Shown in pieces: positions 23,569 to 31,271 of a stretch of 62,260 nucleotides of DNA (positions are counted from its first letter, which is position 1; each line of letters opens with the position of its first letter). Below the pieces are notes generated by a model, which saw nothing but the letters and a program-made list of their open reading frames with translations, had not been told where the DNA came from and did no database searches. The stretch is from positions 1 through 62,260 of the forward strand of contig NZ_NBVR01000013.1 in the NCBI RefSeq assembly GCF_002607735.1. The letters run 5' to 3'. A program made the position numbers and the translations under genes. Source of the DNA: Proteus alimentorum. GTDB taxonomy: Bacteria; Pseudomonadota; Gammaproteobacteria; Enterobacterales; Enterobacteriaceae.

Positions 23569-23976
23569 TTATTTGATAATGGTAATTTGTTTTACATCGA
23601 TCTCAGTACTTGTCCATTCTTTATCAACTTTACCTTCAATTCTGACCGTATTGTCGGGTGTCACTGTTTGTCCACGCCATCTTTTATTGTCGATATCTAC
23701 ATTGATACCACCTGTGCTATCTTCAAAAACGTACAGCTCATCACCAATTTTTTTCGTAATTTTGCCCGTTAAGATAACCCAAGTGTCATCAGAAAGATCT
23801 TTTGCTTTAGCAACCGTGGTTTCACTAATAGAAGGGCCTTTAAATCCCCCTTGATCCGCACTTGATTGGATAGTGCCTTGAGGAGAAACAAAACCACCAT
23901 TATTATGAGATGTTGTATTGGCTTGAGATGCAAAAGCCAACGTACTACCAATTAATAATACCAGTATTTTTTTCAT
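23569..23976 (-). CDS. ygiW: YgiW/YdeI-family periplasmic OB-fold (BOF) stress protein
   Basis: The protein has 135 residues, an N-terminal signal peptide (about 1-19, cut after SQA) and a C-terminal OB-fold domain (about 55-135). It shares with E. coli YgiW the blocks KAKDLSDDTWVILTGKI, YVFEDSTGGINVDID, KRWRG and STEIDVKQI. YgiW/VisP proteins are periplasmic and linked to tolerance of peroxide, cationic peptides and LPS changes. A Gly/Gln-rich stretch (NNGGFVSPQG, DQGGFKGP) precedes the fold, as in E. coli. It is divergent from satP; the 361 bp between them (23977-24337) must hold both promoters, but I could not place either. Confidence 0.8.
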   Translation of the reverse strand: MKKILVLLIGSTLAFASQANTTSHNNGGFVSPQGTIQSSADQGGFKGPSISETTVAKAKDLSDDTWVILTGKITKKIGDELYVFEDSTGGINVDIDNKRWRGQTVTPDNTVRIEGKVDKEWTSTEIDVKQITIIK

Positions 23977-24337
23977 ATCAAGCTCGCTTATAGATTAATA
24001 ATTCAACTAATTAATATGTTAGATTTTATTTCATTTCTATGTATAAAACCGCACGTTAAGGTAAATTTGCGTATTAATATATCAACTGATTGATATTGTC
24101 TTTTCAATTATAGACCTTTATTTTGCTTTGTTCTTTTTGTTGATATAAGCATCTATCACTAAAGACCTCTTTTCTTTAAGTTAAATCCTCTAGTTATTTC
24201 CCCTTGGGATCAGTGTAGACCGTTATTCAAAAATATACCCTGTCGGATCATTGTTTTTAGATGTATTACCTCTTATCATCCAGCGCTTTCAAATTTTTTT
24301 TAATTTTCCCCTATTATTTTTAGAGGTTTTAGGTTTT

Positions 24338-24901
24338 ATGACTAACGAACGCATTGCCAATCCGGGTCCATTAGGTTTAATGGGTTTTGGTATGACAACG
24401 ATTTTGTTGAACATACATAATGCCGGTTTTTTCCCAGTAGTCTCAGTCATTATGAGTATGGGAATTTTTTATGGTGGGATCGCTCAAGTTATTGCTGGAA
24501 TTTTTGAGTTCAAAAAAGGCAATACTTTTGGGGCCACTGCATTTACCTCTTACGGCTTCTTTTGGGTGACATTGGTTGGAATTTGGTTATTACCCGTGAT
24601 GGGGTTAAGCGAGCCAACAACACCTCTCTTTTTGGGTGTATTTTTAGCGTTATGGGGAATTTTTACCTTTTTCATGTTTATTGGCACGTTAAAAGCCAAT
24701 AGAGCACTCCAGTTTATCTTTTTAAGTCTGATCATTTTATTTGCTTTGCTGGCGATAGGAAATATCACTGGTAATGCACTGATTTTAAAAATTGCAGGTT
24801 TTGAAGGTATTATTTGTGGTGCCAGCGCTTTTTATCTTGCAATGGCTGAAGTATTAAATGAGATGTATGGCAGAACAATACTGCCGATTGGTCATAAATA
24901 A
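24338..24901 (+). CDS. satP: Acetate/succinate-proton symporter SatP (GPR1/FUN34/YaaH family)
   Basis: SatP takes up acetate and succinate with protons across the inner membrane. It is 187 residues from ATG 24338 (188 in E. coli), with six transmembrane segments, the family signature NPGPLGLMGFGMTT near the N-terminus and the ending AEVLNEMYGRTILPIG. I rejected the in-frame ATG at 24251, as its 29 extra residues are hydrophobic, unconserved and lack a Shine-Dalgarno. AGAGG lies 11 bases before the chosen ATG. Confidence 0.9.
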   Translation: MTNERIANPGPLGLMGFGMTTILLNIHNAGFFPVVSVIMSMGIFYGGIAQVIAGIFEFKKGNTFGATAFTSYGFFWVTLVGIWLLPVMGLSEPTTPLFLGVFLALWGIFTFFMFIGTLKANRALQFIFLSLIILFALLAIGNITGNALILKIAGFEGIICGASAFYLAMAEVLNEMYGRTILPIGHK

Positions 24902-24912
24902 CCGCTTTATAA

Positions 24913-24936
24913 AGAAGTGGCTATTTAGCCACTTCT
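24913..24936. terminator. Hairpin between convergent satP and the rhomboid gene
   Basis: A perfect 10 bp stem (AGAAGTGGCT/AGCCACTTCT) with loop ATTT overlaps the 3' end of the rhomboid gene. T runs on both sides are poor, so termination here is only probable. Confidence 0.45.
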
Positions 24937-25505
24937 ATTACTTGGCTTTTACGGCGTATTAATTTTCTTGCACACCATGTATAAAGTAATCCTGCAACGA
25001 CACCTGAAATATGTGATTCTGTTGATACACCTAATTGTCCCGGAATTAATCCGTAGGCCATTGATCCATAATAAAATAGAACAAAGAGTGCAATTACAAT
25101 ATCGATAATTTTACGTCGAGTAAAAGCGTGAGCAATAAGTAAAGACCATAATCCAAAAATCCACCCACTTGCACCAACGTGAATGGCACTTCGTCCAAAA
25201 ATCCAAACTAATAAACCGCTTACGATAATAATAAATATACTGGATAACACATATTCTCGTAGAGATTGTGTCATGGATAAAAAGCTAAGAATAAGAAGCG
25301 GGAGTAGATTACTAAATAGATGAGACCAAGATCCATGAATGAAAGGCGCGATAAAAATACCCATTAAACCTTCACCCGTTCTTGGAATAATCCCCCATTG
25401 AAAAAGAGATATGGGAAATAGTGAGTCAATAAGTTGAAGTAAGACTAATATGACAGTTAATCCACCAAGAAAGGTGAGTCTTTTTTTAAACCAAACTTTA
25501 TCCAT
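24921..25505 (-). CDS. Rhomboid-family intramembrane serine protease
   Basis: The protein is a 194-residue membrane protein with about six hydrophobic helices. The catalytic serine motif GASG lies in HVGASGWIFG, the catalytic histidine is in SHISGVVAG of the last helix, and the HGSWSHLFSN segment gives the conserved His/Asn of the second helix. Rhomboids cleave transmembrane substrates within the bilayer. In Providencia a rhomboid (AarA) matures TatA, but this is a different, shorter type, and its substrate is unknown. I chose ATG 25505 (AAGG upstream) over the GTG at 25544. Confidence 0.8.
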   Translation of the reverse strand: MDKVWFKKRLTFLGGLTVILVLLQLIDSLFPISLFQWGIIPRTGEGLMGIFIAPFIHGSWSHLFSNLLPLLILSFLSMTQSLREYVLSSIFIIIVSGLLVWIFGRSAIHVGASGWIFGLWSLLIAHAFTRRKIIDIVIALFVLFYYGSMAYGLIPGQLGVSTESHISGVVAGLLYTWCARKLIRRKSQVIEVAK

Positions 25506-25553
25506 AACAGTAGCCTTAATAATGTGATGACGTTGATAAAACACTATAAATAG

Positions 25554-25590
25554 AAGAGCCTTTAATAAAAGAAGAAAGGCTCTTTTTTAT
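25554..25590. terminator. Hairpin between nagK and the rhomboid gene
   Basis: AAGAGCCTTT (25554-25563) pairs with AAAGGCTCTT (25575-25584). The T run follows on the plus strand, whereas the neighbouring genes are on the minus strand, where the tail is poor (CTATTTA). It may still attenuate nagK transcription. Confidence 0.4.
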
Positions 25591-25593
25591 TTA

Positions 25594-26505
25594 TCAGTCT
25601 AATAAATTAAGGCAAGCAGCTCCACGAGCGCCACCTGCATCACCATGACGTGCTTTTTCTATTAATGGTATTTGTGCATTTCCGTAAACACAGTGTGAGA
25701 GATATTCAGGTAATAGCTCATACAGTGCGTTAAATTGTGATAATCCACCACCAATAACAATTAAATGAGGGTCAAGTACAGTAAGAATATTGCTAAGGTA
25801 AATCGCAAGTACTTTCATATAGCGATCAACGTGCTCCAAAGTCTTTTCATCGCCTGCATAATATTGCTCAACAATATCAACGGCTCTTTGCGGTGCATCA
25901 TTGAAGGCTTTATACATACGTTCAAAACCACGGCCTGATAAATAGGTTTCAAAGCATGCTTTTTTACCACAACCACAAATAATTTTTGGCATTGTTTCGC
26001 CGATCACGTTATCTGCATCCACATTCAGATTCATATGACCGATTTCACCGGCAATTCCATTCTTGCCAGACAAGACTTTGCCATCAATAACAAAACCGCC
26101 ACCCACGCCTGTTCCTAATATAAGACCTAGAACAGAAGGGTGATGACGAAATTCAGGATCCCAAGCTTCCGATAAGGCAAAGCAATTAGCATCATTTTCA
26201 ACTTTAACGGGTCTATTGAGTATATGTGCGAGATCGTGAACCATCGGCTTGTATTTAGCTGCTGGAACATTAGTGGTAAATACGGTTCCTTCTTTAGCAT
26301 TTACAATACCAGGAACACCAACACCAACTTTTCCTTTATAACCTAGTTCATTGTCAGCTTCTAACGTCAGTTCCTTAAAAACATTCAATAATGCTTGATA
26401 GTCATTTTTAGGTGTAGGAACACGTTTTTGCCATACTTGAGTTAGATCTTTATCAAAAACGGCAAGCTCAATTTTAGTGCCGCCCATATCAAAACCATAA
26501 TACAT
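25594..26505 (-). CDS. nagK: N-acetylglucosamine kinase (ROK family)
   Basis: NagK phosphorylates free GlcNAc, salvaged from cell-wall recycling, to GlcNAc-6-P. It is 303 residues, the exact E. coli length. Features are the N-terminal phosphate loop DMGGTKIELAV (about 6-16), the catalytic Asp in NDANCFALSEAW, the ATP-site LGTGVGGGFV, and the ROK zinc motif with GEIGHMNL and CGCGKKACFE. Its product feeds the same amino-sugar pool as glmS/glmU. An 18 bp palindrome lies 39 bp upstream of the start. Confidence 0.92.
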   Translation of the reverse strand: MYYGFDMGGTKIELAVFDKDLTQVWQKRVPTPKNDYQALLNVFKELTLEADNELGYKGKVGVGVPGIVNAKEGTVFTTNVPAAKYKPMVHDLAHILNRPVKVENDANCFALSEAWDPEFRHHPSVLGLILGTGVGGGFVIDGKVLSGKNGIAGEIGHMNLNVDADNVIGETMPKIICGCGKKACFETYLSGRGFERMYKAFNDAPQRAVDIVEQYYAGDEKTLEHVDRYMKVLAIYLSNILTVLDPHLIVIGGGLSQFNALYELLPEYLSHCVYGNAQIPLIEKARHGDAGGARGAACLNLLD

Positions 26506-26543
26506 ATCAGTCTCTTAATTATTCTGTAAATATTATTTATAGC

Positions 26544-26561
26544 AACGACAAGGTTGTCGTT
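26544..26561. promoter_or_regulatory. Perfect 18 bp palindrome upstream of nagK
   Basis: AACGACAA-GG-TTGTCGTT is an 8 bp inverted repeat around two bases, 38 bp before the nagK ATG. It could be an operator or a leader hairpin. I do not recognise the motif. Confidence 0.4.
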
Positions 26562-26663
26562 ACGTGGCCATTTCTATTTCAGTCAATACTTAAGCTATCT
26601 CTACTGCTTATATACACTAGGTTAAAGAAGAACAGTGATTGGTGACAGTTGAGTTTTCTTTAT

Positions 26664-27215
26664 CTATTGATTACTACCTTCAATTAAAACACTACGTACT
26701 TTCATTAGAGCAAAGCCTAATAAATTTAATCCATTCCAGAGAAGAGGGTTGTTAATCTCGTTATCTTGCTCACTTAAACCGACCCCCCATATTTTATCAA
26801 CGGGGCTTGCCTCAACAAGCACACGATTGCCTGTTGAAATCAGAAATTTACCAAGTTCTTCATTTTGGGAAAACTTAGCGATATTGGCACGAATAACAAT
26901 ATCCATACGGTGTTGTTCCCAAATGGCTTGGTCAAATCCTTTTACTTCTCTACCTAATGCTTTAGCTGAGCCAGGATTAGAGGCAGTAATAATGCGCCTT
27001 CTGACTTCTATATCATTAAATAGCTTCGCTTTTTCAGCCATCATATAGTGCTCAGCGCTGGCATATCGTACATCATCTAATATAAAAGGTGCTGGATACC
27101 ATTGGCTAAAGCAACTTTTTGCGATGTCATTACCTTTACTTTTGTGTCCCCAAAAGTAGATGTACTTTATTTTCTTCCCAGCACGAAATTCTTTTTTTAA
27201 TTGTTCTAAATCCAT
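26664..27215 (-). CDS. NADAR-family protein (YbiA/RibX-like)
   Basis: The 183-residue cytoplasmic protein has the NADAR domain: FWGHKSKG (about 21-28), FSQWYPAPF (about 36-44), SAEHYMMAEKA (about 53-63), the C-terminal VEASPVDKIWGVG and WNGLNLLGFALM. E. coli YbiA (160 aa) is an N-glycosidase of riboflavin-pathway intermediates. Other NADAR proteins remove ADP-ribose from guanine in nucleic acid and pair with DarT-type toxins. No toxin gene is beside it, so the YbiA-type housekeeping role is more likely. About 20 extra N-terminal residues compared with E. coli are charged. Confidence 0.8.
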   Translation of the reverse strand: MDLEQLKKEFRAGKKIKYIYFWGHKSKGNDIAKSCFSQWYPAPFILDDVRYASAEHYMMAEKAKLFNDIEVRRRIITASNPGSAKALGREVKGFDQAIWEQHRMDIVIRANIAKFSQNEELGKFLISTGNRVLVEASPVDKIWGVGLSEQDNEINNPLLWNGLNLLGFALMKVRSVLIEGSNQ

Positions 27216-27924
27216 CTTTTTTCCATTATGTTGAATACTCCTAATTCACTTAATAAAGATAGCATAGAAGTAAAGAAGGATAGAGTGCCTTTTTGCTATT
27301 CTGTGAGTAGGTGAAGCGATTCCGCTATTTTGAATTATTCTTATTAAATTAATCTTAATTTGATTTGTTTTTACTAAATGATAAAGAAAATAGAACTTAG
27401 ATTACTAGGATTGCTCTTAAAAAAATAGCGCTGAAAAGCTTCTTTATTTATATAATGACATAAAAAGATAATCTTAAAACGATAACTCTCACTTAGTATA
27501 AAAGTATAGGTAATTAAGTATTTTTAATATAAAAGGGTGAAATTATTGGTATTTATACGAAGTGTTAGTGTTTATAACTAAAACAATGCTTATTATATAA
27601 TTAATTTAATAACTTAGGTTAAATAACATGCTTATTTTTATTGTTACATTTATTATTTGAAATAGGTCACGCTTTTTTGTTTGTTAAGATAAATTAACAA
27701 TATTATTTTATAGATAAAATATTACTTAAGTTAATTATTCTGGAATACAGGTTATTCTTAGTGGTATTTACTATAAGTAAATAATAAAACCAGTCATAGA
27801 TTGATGATCTATTTTTGTCTTTTATTTTAATGTTTTTTTCTAAAACTTAACCAACTCTGATGTATTTTATTTTTTTTTCATAAAATGAAACGGTCGTAAT
27901 ATGATAAAAAGCAATAAACTCACC

Positions 27925-27962
27925 TTTTAGGTGTAAAAAAGGGGGCTATTTTGATGATGATC
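27925..27962 (+). repeat. Copy 1 of a ~36 bp direct repeat upstream of the bcs genes
   Basis: It reads TTTTAGGTgtAAAAAAG..GGCTATTTT then GATGATGAT. It matches the copy at 28177-28212 except for a 2 bp indel, a few bases in the G-rich middle and one T. The copies are in the same orientation, 252 bp apart. Confidence 0.7.
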
Positions 27963-28176
27963 AAGATGAATAAATAATCCTTTCTATTTTTAATTATTAT
28001 TTTTTTATCTTTTGGGGAATAAAAAAATAGAGTTTATTAAAATTGATCTCGATGGGTTCTTTGATTTTTAGAAGAAACAATATCAACAAATGATTATTTT
28101 GGAATTTTATTTTTATAAAATTTATACAAATTGTTATTAGTTAACTATAGTTATTATCTGGTTTTTAAATCTATTT

Positions 28177-28212
28177 TTTTAGGTAAAAAAGACGCTATTT
28201 TTGATGGTGATA
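28177..28212 (+). repeat. Copy 2 of the ~36 bp direct repeat upstream of the bcs genes
   Basis: It reads TTTTAGGTAAAAAAGACG, then CTATTTTTGATGGTGAT. The similarity to copy 1 goes on as AT-rich sequence (AATAAATA). It ends about 366 bp before the first gene of the operon. Confidence 0.7.
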
Positions 28213-28578
28213 ATAAATATAAAATTAAGTAAAAGTACCCATTTTTATAAAGTGAAAATGAGAGTTGTTTTATTTTTTACACTTTTTTTGATGTTGTCTT
28301 TTTCATTAAAATAATTATACAATTTAATTTAAATAATCATTACTCCTAATCGGATGATGCTTATTTGTAATTAAATAGATCAGTGTTTATAAGATTATTT
28401 TACCCTACATAGTTGATGTTCATTAATTGATGATTTAATGAGAGTTTAAATATGAATTTATAAAGATATATTCTTAAATTATTGTGAAAATTATCTATAA
28501 GGTTCTCTCTTCCTTATTTGGGATGAGCATCAAATTATTGAACAAGGTTTAGAGTACTGTTATTAAAGGGGCCACACT

Positions 28579-28977
28579 ATGTATGATGATATTAGTAACC
28601 TAAAAGATAAGTTTCAGGAAGATGCCTTTGCTTTTCAAGAGTTTTCTTCCTCTACAATACAAGATGTTGATAATAAAATAGAACCAGTAGTGATAAATAA
28701 AGAAGATAATAATAATATTAGTAATCTAAGTAATGATACGTTTTCTGAAACTTCACTTGTAGTGAAAAACGAACCAAAACAGCCTGTTACTTCATCGTCT
28801 ATCCCTTCTTATCACCAGGATGCTTTAGTTGTTAAAGCAAAGAAAGACAATTTAATTAAGAGTAAGCAAAATTTGTTAGCAGATAATAAAATATTTGATA
28901 GCAAAGAAACGGATAGAGTTCATGCTCATGAGAATATATCATTAAAAGATATATTGTCATTTATTGCTTCTGTCTAA
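28579..28977 (+). CDS. Small cellulose-locus protein with BcsR/BcsO-like N-terminus
   Basis: This is a 132-residue, mostly polar and probably disordered protein with no signal peptide. The N-terminus DDISNLKDKFQ...FAFQEFS resembles the short motif at the start of BcsR/BcsO/BcsP proteins (D-I/L-x2-L-x3-F, then an aromatic and E/D-I/F-S). A second ordered-looking stretch ends the protein (ENISLKDILSFIASV). The middle is rich in Asn, Ser, Lys and Asp and has few prolines. Its place before bcsA in a bcsD-containing operon suggests a regulatory or BcsD-scaffolding role. Shine-Dalgarno AAAGGGG precedes the ATG. Family assignment is tentative. Confidence 0.6.
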   Translation: MYDDISNLKDKFQEDAFAFQEFSSSTIQDVDNKIEPVVINKEDNNNISNLSNDTFSETSLVVKNEPKQPVTSSSIPSYHQDALVVKAKKDNLIKSKQNLLADNKIFDSKETDRVHAHENISLKDILSFIASV

Positions 28978-29101
28978 TCTAAATAAGCAAAACTCTTTGT
29001 GTAAATAAATAATATTGACTGGTGTCAATCTTTAGCCATTGTTATTTTATTTTTTAAGATAAGTTTATTTCTTTTCGATATTTATTAATGTCGATGGGGT
29101 G

Positions 29102-29139
29102 CCTTTGTCTTAAGAAAAGATCTATGGCGATGACAAAGG
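29102..29139 (+). promoter_or_regulatory. Hairpin covering the bcsA ribosome-binding site
   Basis: CCTTTGTC (29102-29109) is perfectly complementary to GACAAAGG (29132-29139). The 3' arm contains the only good Shine-Dalgarno (AAAGG) before the bcsA ATG at 29149. Pairing would hide it, so translation control is possible. Confidence 0.4.
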
Positions 29140-29148
29140 TATGGGTTT

Positions 29149-31269
29149 ATGAATAAAATAGTTAAAACATTAATTACGGCTTTTCTATTGATAACAATGT
29201 TTTCACTCATTGTTATGCCAATGAGCGCCGAGCAACAATATATATTCGGTATTATCAATATATTGCTGTTATTTGTTATCGGTTTTAAAAAATCAAAAAA
29301 ACGATTATTAACAATGGTTTTTATTTCATTGTTGATGTCAACGCGTTATCTCTACTGGCGTGCCACAAATACCTTAAATTTTAATACAACTATTGAGGCT
29401 GTTTTAGGTAGTGGTTTATTCATGGCTGAGATTTATTCTTGGATAATATTAGTTCTAGGATACTTCCAAACGTCATGGCCATTAAATAGAAAGATCGCGC
29501 CTTTACCTAAAGATGTTTCTCAATGGCCTACTGTTGATATTTATATTCCAACATATAACGAAAGCTTGAATGTTGTACGTGATACCGTCCTAGCTGCACA
29601 AGCTATCGATTATCCGCAAGATAAAATGAAAGTTTATATATTGGATGATGGTAGCCGTGAAGAATTTAAACAATTCGCTGGTGATGTTGGTGTAACTTAC
29701 ATTGAACGTGAAGTTCATGATCACGCTAAAGCGGGTAATTTAAATCATGCTATGGGATTAACAGACGGTGAGTTAATCTGTGTTTTTGACTGTGACCACA
29801 TCTCAACACGTATTTTCTTGCAAGCAACAGTCGGGAGCTTCCTTGAAGATCCAAAATTAGCGCTGATCCAAACTCCACACTATTTCTACTCAGCAGACCC
29901 ATTTGAACGTAACTTAAGTGCGGCGAAAGACGCACCGCATGAAGGTGCTCTTTTCTATGGCCCTGTTCAACGTGGCAATGATAACTGGAATGCGACATTC
30001 TTCTGTGGTTCATGTGCTGTTATGCGTCGTAGTGCGCTTGAAGAAATCGGTGGTATTGCCGTTGAAACGGTAACCGAAGATGCGCACACTGCGCTTAAAT
30101 TACAACGCTTAGGTTGGAACTCTGCATTTATTGATATTCCTTTAGCCGCAGGTCTTGCAACAGAACGTTTAGCATTACATGTTAACCAACGTATTCGTTG
30201 GGCTAGAGGAATGACTCAGATATTCCGCGTTGATAATCCAATGCTGGGTCGTGGTTTAACATTCCCTCAGCGTTTATGCTATCTCAATGCCATGCTCCAC
30301 TTTCAGTACGGTTTGCCTCGTATCATTTTCTTGACTGCGCCGTTACTGTTTATGTTATTTAACCTTAATATTATCGCTTCCTCCGCAAGCATGATATTTG
30401 CCTATGCATTGCCACACTTAATCATGTCGGTTTATGTGAACTCGAAAAATATCGGTAAATACCGTTACTCTTTTTGGGGAGAAATTTATGAAACCGTTAT
30501 GGCATTTAGTTTGGTACTACCTACCTTACTGAGCTTAGTTTCACCAAAATTAGGTAAATTTAACGTAACAGATAAAGGTGACTTGCTTGATAAAAGCTAT
30601 ATGGATTACCTCACTGTACGTCCATTAATTATTACTGCACTTCTTCTTATTACTGGGATTTCATGGGTTGTTATCCGCTACCTATTAAATGACTTCCAAG
30701 GCATTGATCCATTGGTTATTGTTTTAAACCTTGTTTGGGCGACTTACAGTTTATTTATCATTCTTGCCTCTATCTCAGTAGGAAAAGAGACACGACAAAT
30801 TCGTAAGAATACTCGAATCAATGCATCTCTACCGATTACGTTACATTTTGATGATGGCGCTGAGTTAACAACGACCACTGAAGATATTTCAATGGGGGGG
30901 GTTCGCATTGCCGTGAATAAGATGTCTGAACTTCGTCAACGTAATGTCACTTCAATCACCCTGAATGTACAACGAGATGAAGTGACTGTTCCTGTTGATA
31001 TGGTGAGTTTAGAAAGCAATCAACTGCGTCTTGAATTCTTACCTATTGATTTAAATCTTCGCCGTAAATTGGTGCGCATTGTCTTTGGTCGTGCTGATGC
31101 ATGGATCCATCAAGCAGATTATAAAGACAAGCCATTTAAAGAATTGGCAGGCATTACACGTTGTATTTTTGAACTGTTCTTTGGTCGTCGCCAAAAAGTG
31201 AAAGCACCAGCAACAAGAACAAAAGCAAAAGCTTCACTCTCTGTGCAATCTATTAACGGGGATGACTAA
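29149..31269 (+). CDS. bcsA: Cellulose synthase catalytic subunit
   Basis: BcsA polymerises UDP-glucose into beta-1,4-glucan and passes it through its own membrane channel; it is activated by c-di-GMP. It is 706 residues, with two N-terminal membrane segments and a family 2 glycosyltransferase domain with DDG (about 165), DCDH (about 214), the gate-loop FFCGSCAVMRR, TED and QRIRW. More membrane helices follow, then a C-terminal PilZ domain with both c-di-GMP motifs, RKNTR (about 552-556) and DISMGG (about 579-584). It lacks the long N-terminal extension of E. coli BcsA (872 aa). A run of eight G (30894-30901) falls inside the second PilZ motif. Confidence 0.95.
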   Translation: MNKIVKTLITAFLLITMFSLIVMPMSAEQQYIFGIINILLLFVIGFKKSKKRLLTMVFISLLMSTRYLYWRATNTLNFNTTIEAVLGSGLFMAEIYSWIILVLGYFQTSWPLNRKIAPLPKDVSQWPTVDIYIPTYNESLNVVRDTVLAAQAIDYPQDKMKVYILDDGSREEFKQFAGDVGVTYIEREVHDHAKAGNLNHAMGLTDGELICVFDCDHISTRIFLQATVGSFLEDPKLALIQTPHYFYSADPFERNLSAAKDAPHEGALFYGPVQRGNDNWNATFFCGSCAVMRRSALEEIGGIAVETVTEDAHTALKLQRLGWNSAFIDIPLAAGLATERLALHVNQRIRWARGMTQIFRVDNPMLGRGLTFPQRLCYLNAMLHFQYGLPRIIFLTAPLLFMLFNLNIIASSASMIFAYALPHLIMSVYVNSKNIGKYRYSFWGEIYETVMAFSLVLPTLLSLVSPKLGKFNVTDKGDLLDKSYMDYLTVRPLIITALLLITGISWVVIRYLLNDFQGIDPLVIVLNLVWATYSLFIILASISVGKETRQIRKNTRINASLPITLHFDDGAELTTTTEDISMGGVRIAVNKMSELRQRNVTSITLNVQRDEVTVPVDMVSLESNQLRLEFLPIDLNLRRKLVRIVFGRADAWIHQADYKDKPFKELAGITRCIFELFFGRRQKVKAPATRTKAKASLSVQSINGDD

Positions 31270-31271
31270 GC

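Larger units (their letters stand above)
27216..28578. other. 1.36 kb gene-free, very AT-rich leader of the cellulose locus
   Basis: No ORF of note lies here. The DNA is extremely AT-rich, with many A and T tracts. It holds two copies of a ~36 bp element (see repeats), a small palindrome CACCTTTTAGGTG (27921-27933) and probably the promoter(s) for the operon at 28579. Such DNA is typical of H-NS-bound regulatory regions; that is an inference. I could not place a confident promoter. Confidence 0.6.

Noticed and set aside
26664-27215. NADAR protein as antitoxin of a DarT-type toxin system
   Set aside because: No adjacent toxin-like ORF on either side; motifs and length are closer to YbiA.
27741-27762. 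RcsAB-box-like sequence (TAAGAATA..CCT on the minus strand) upstream of bcs
   Set aside because: It needs a gap to fit the consensus and is over 800 bp from the first gene.
27216-28578. c-di-GMP riboswitch in the cellulose leader
   Set aside because: I looked for the conserved GEMM core and saw none.
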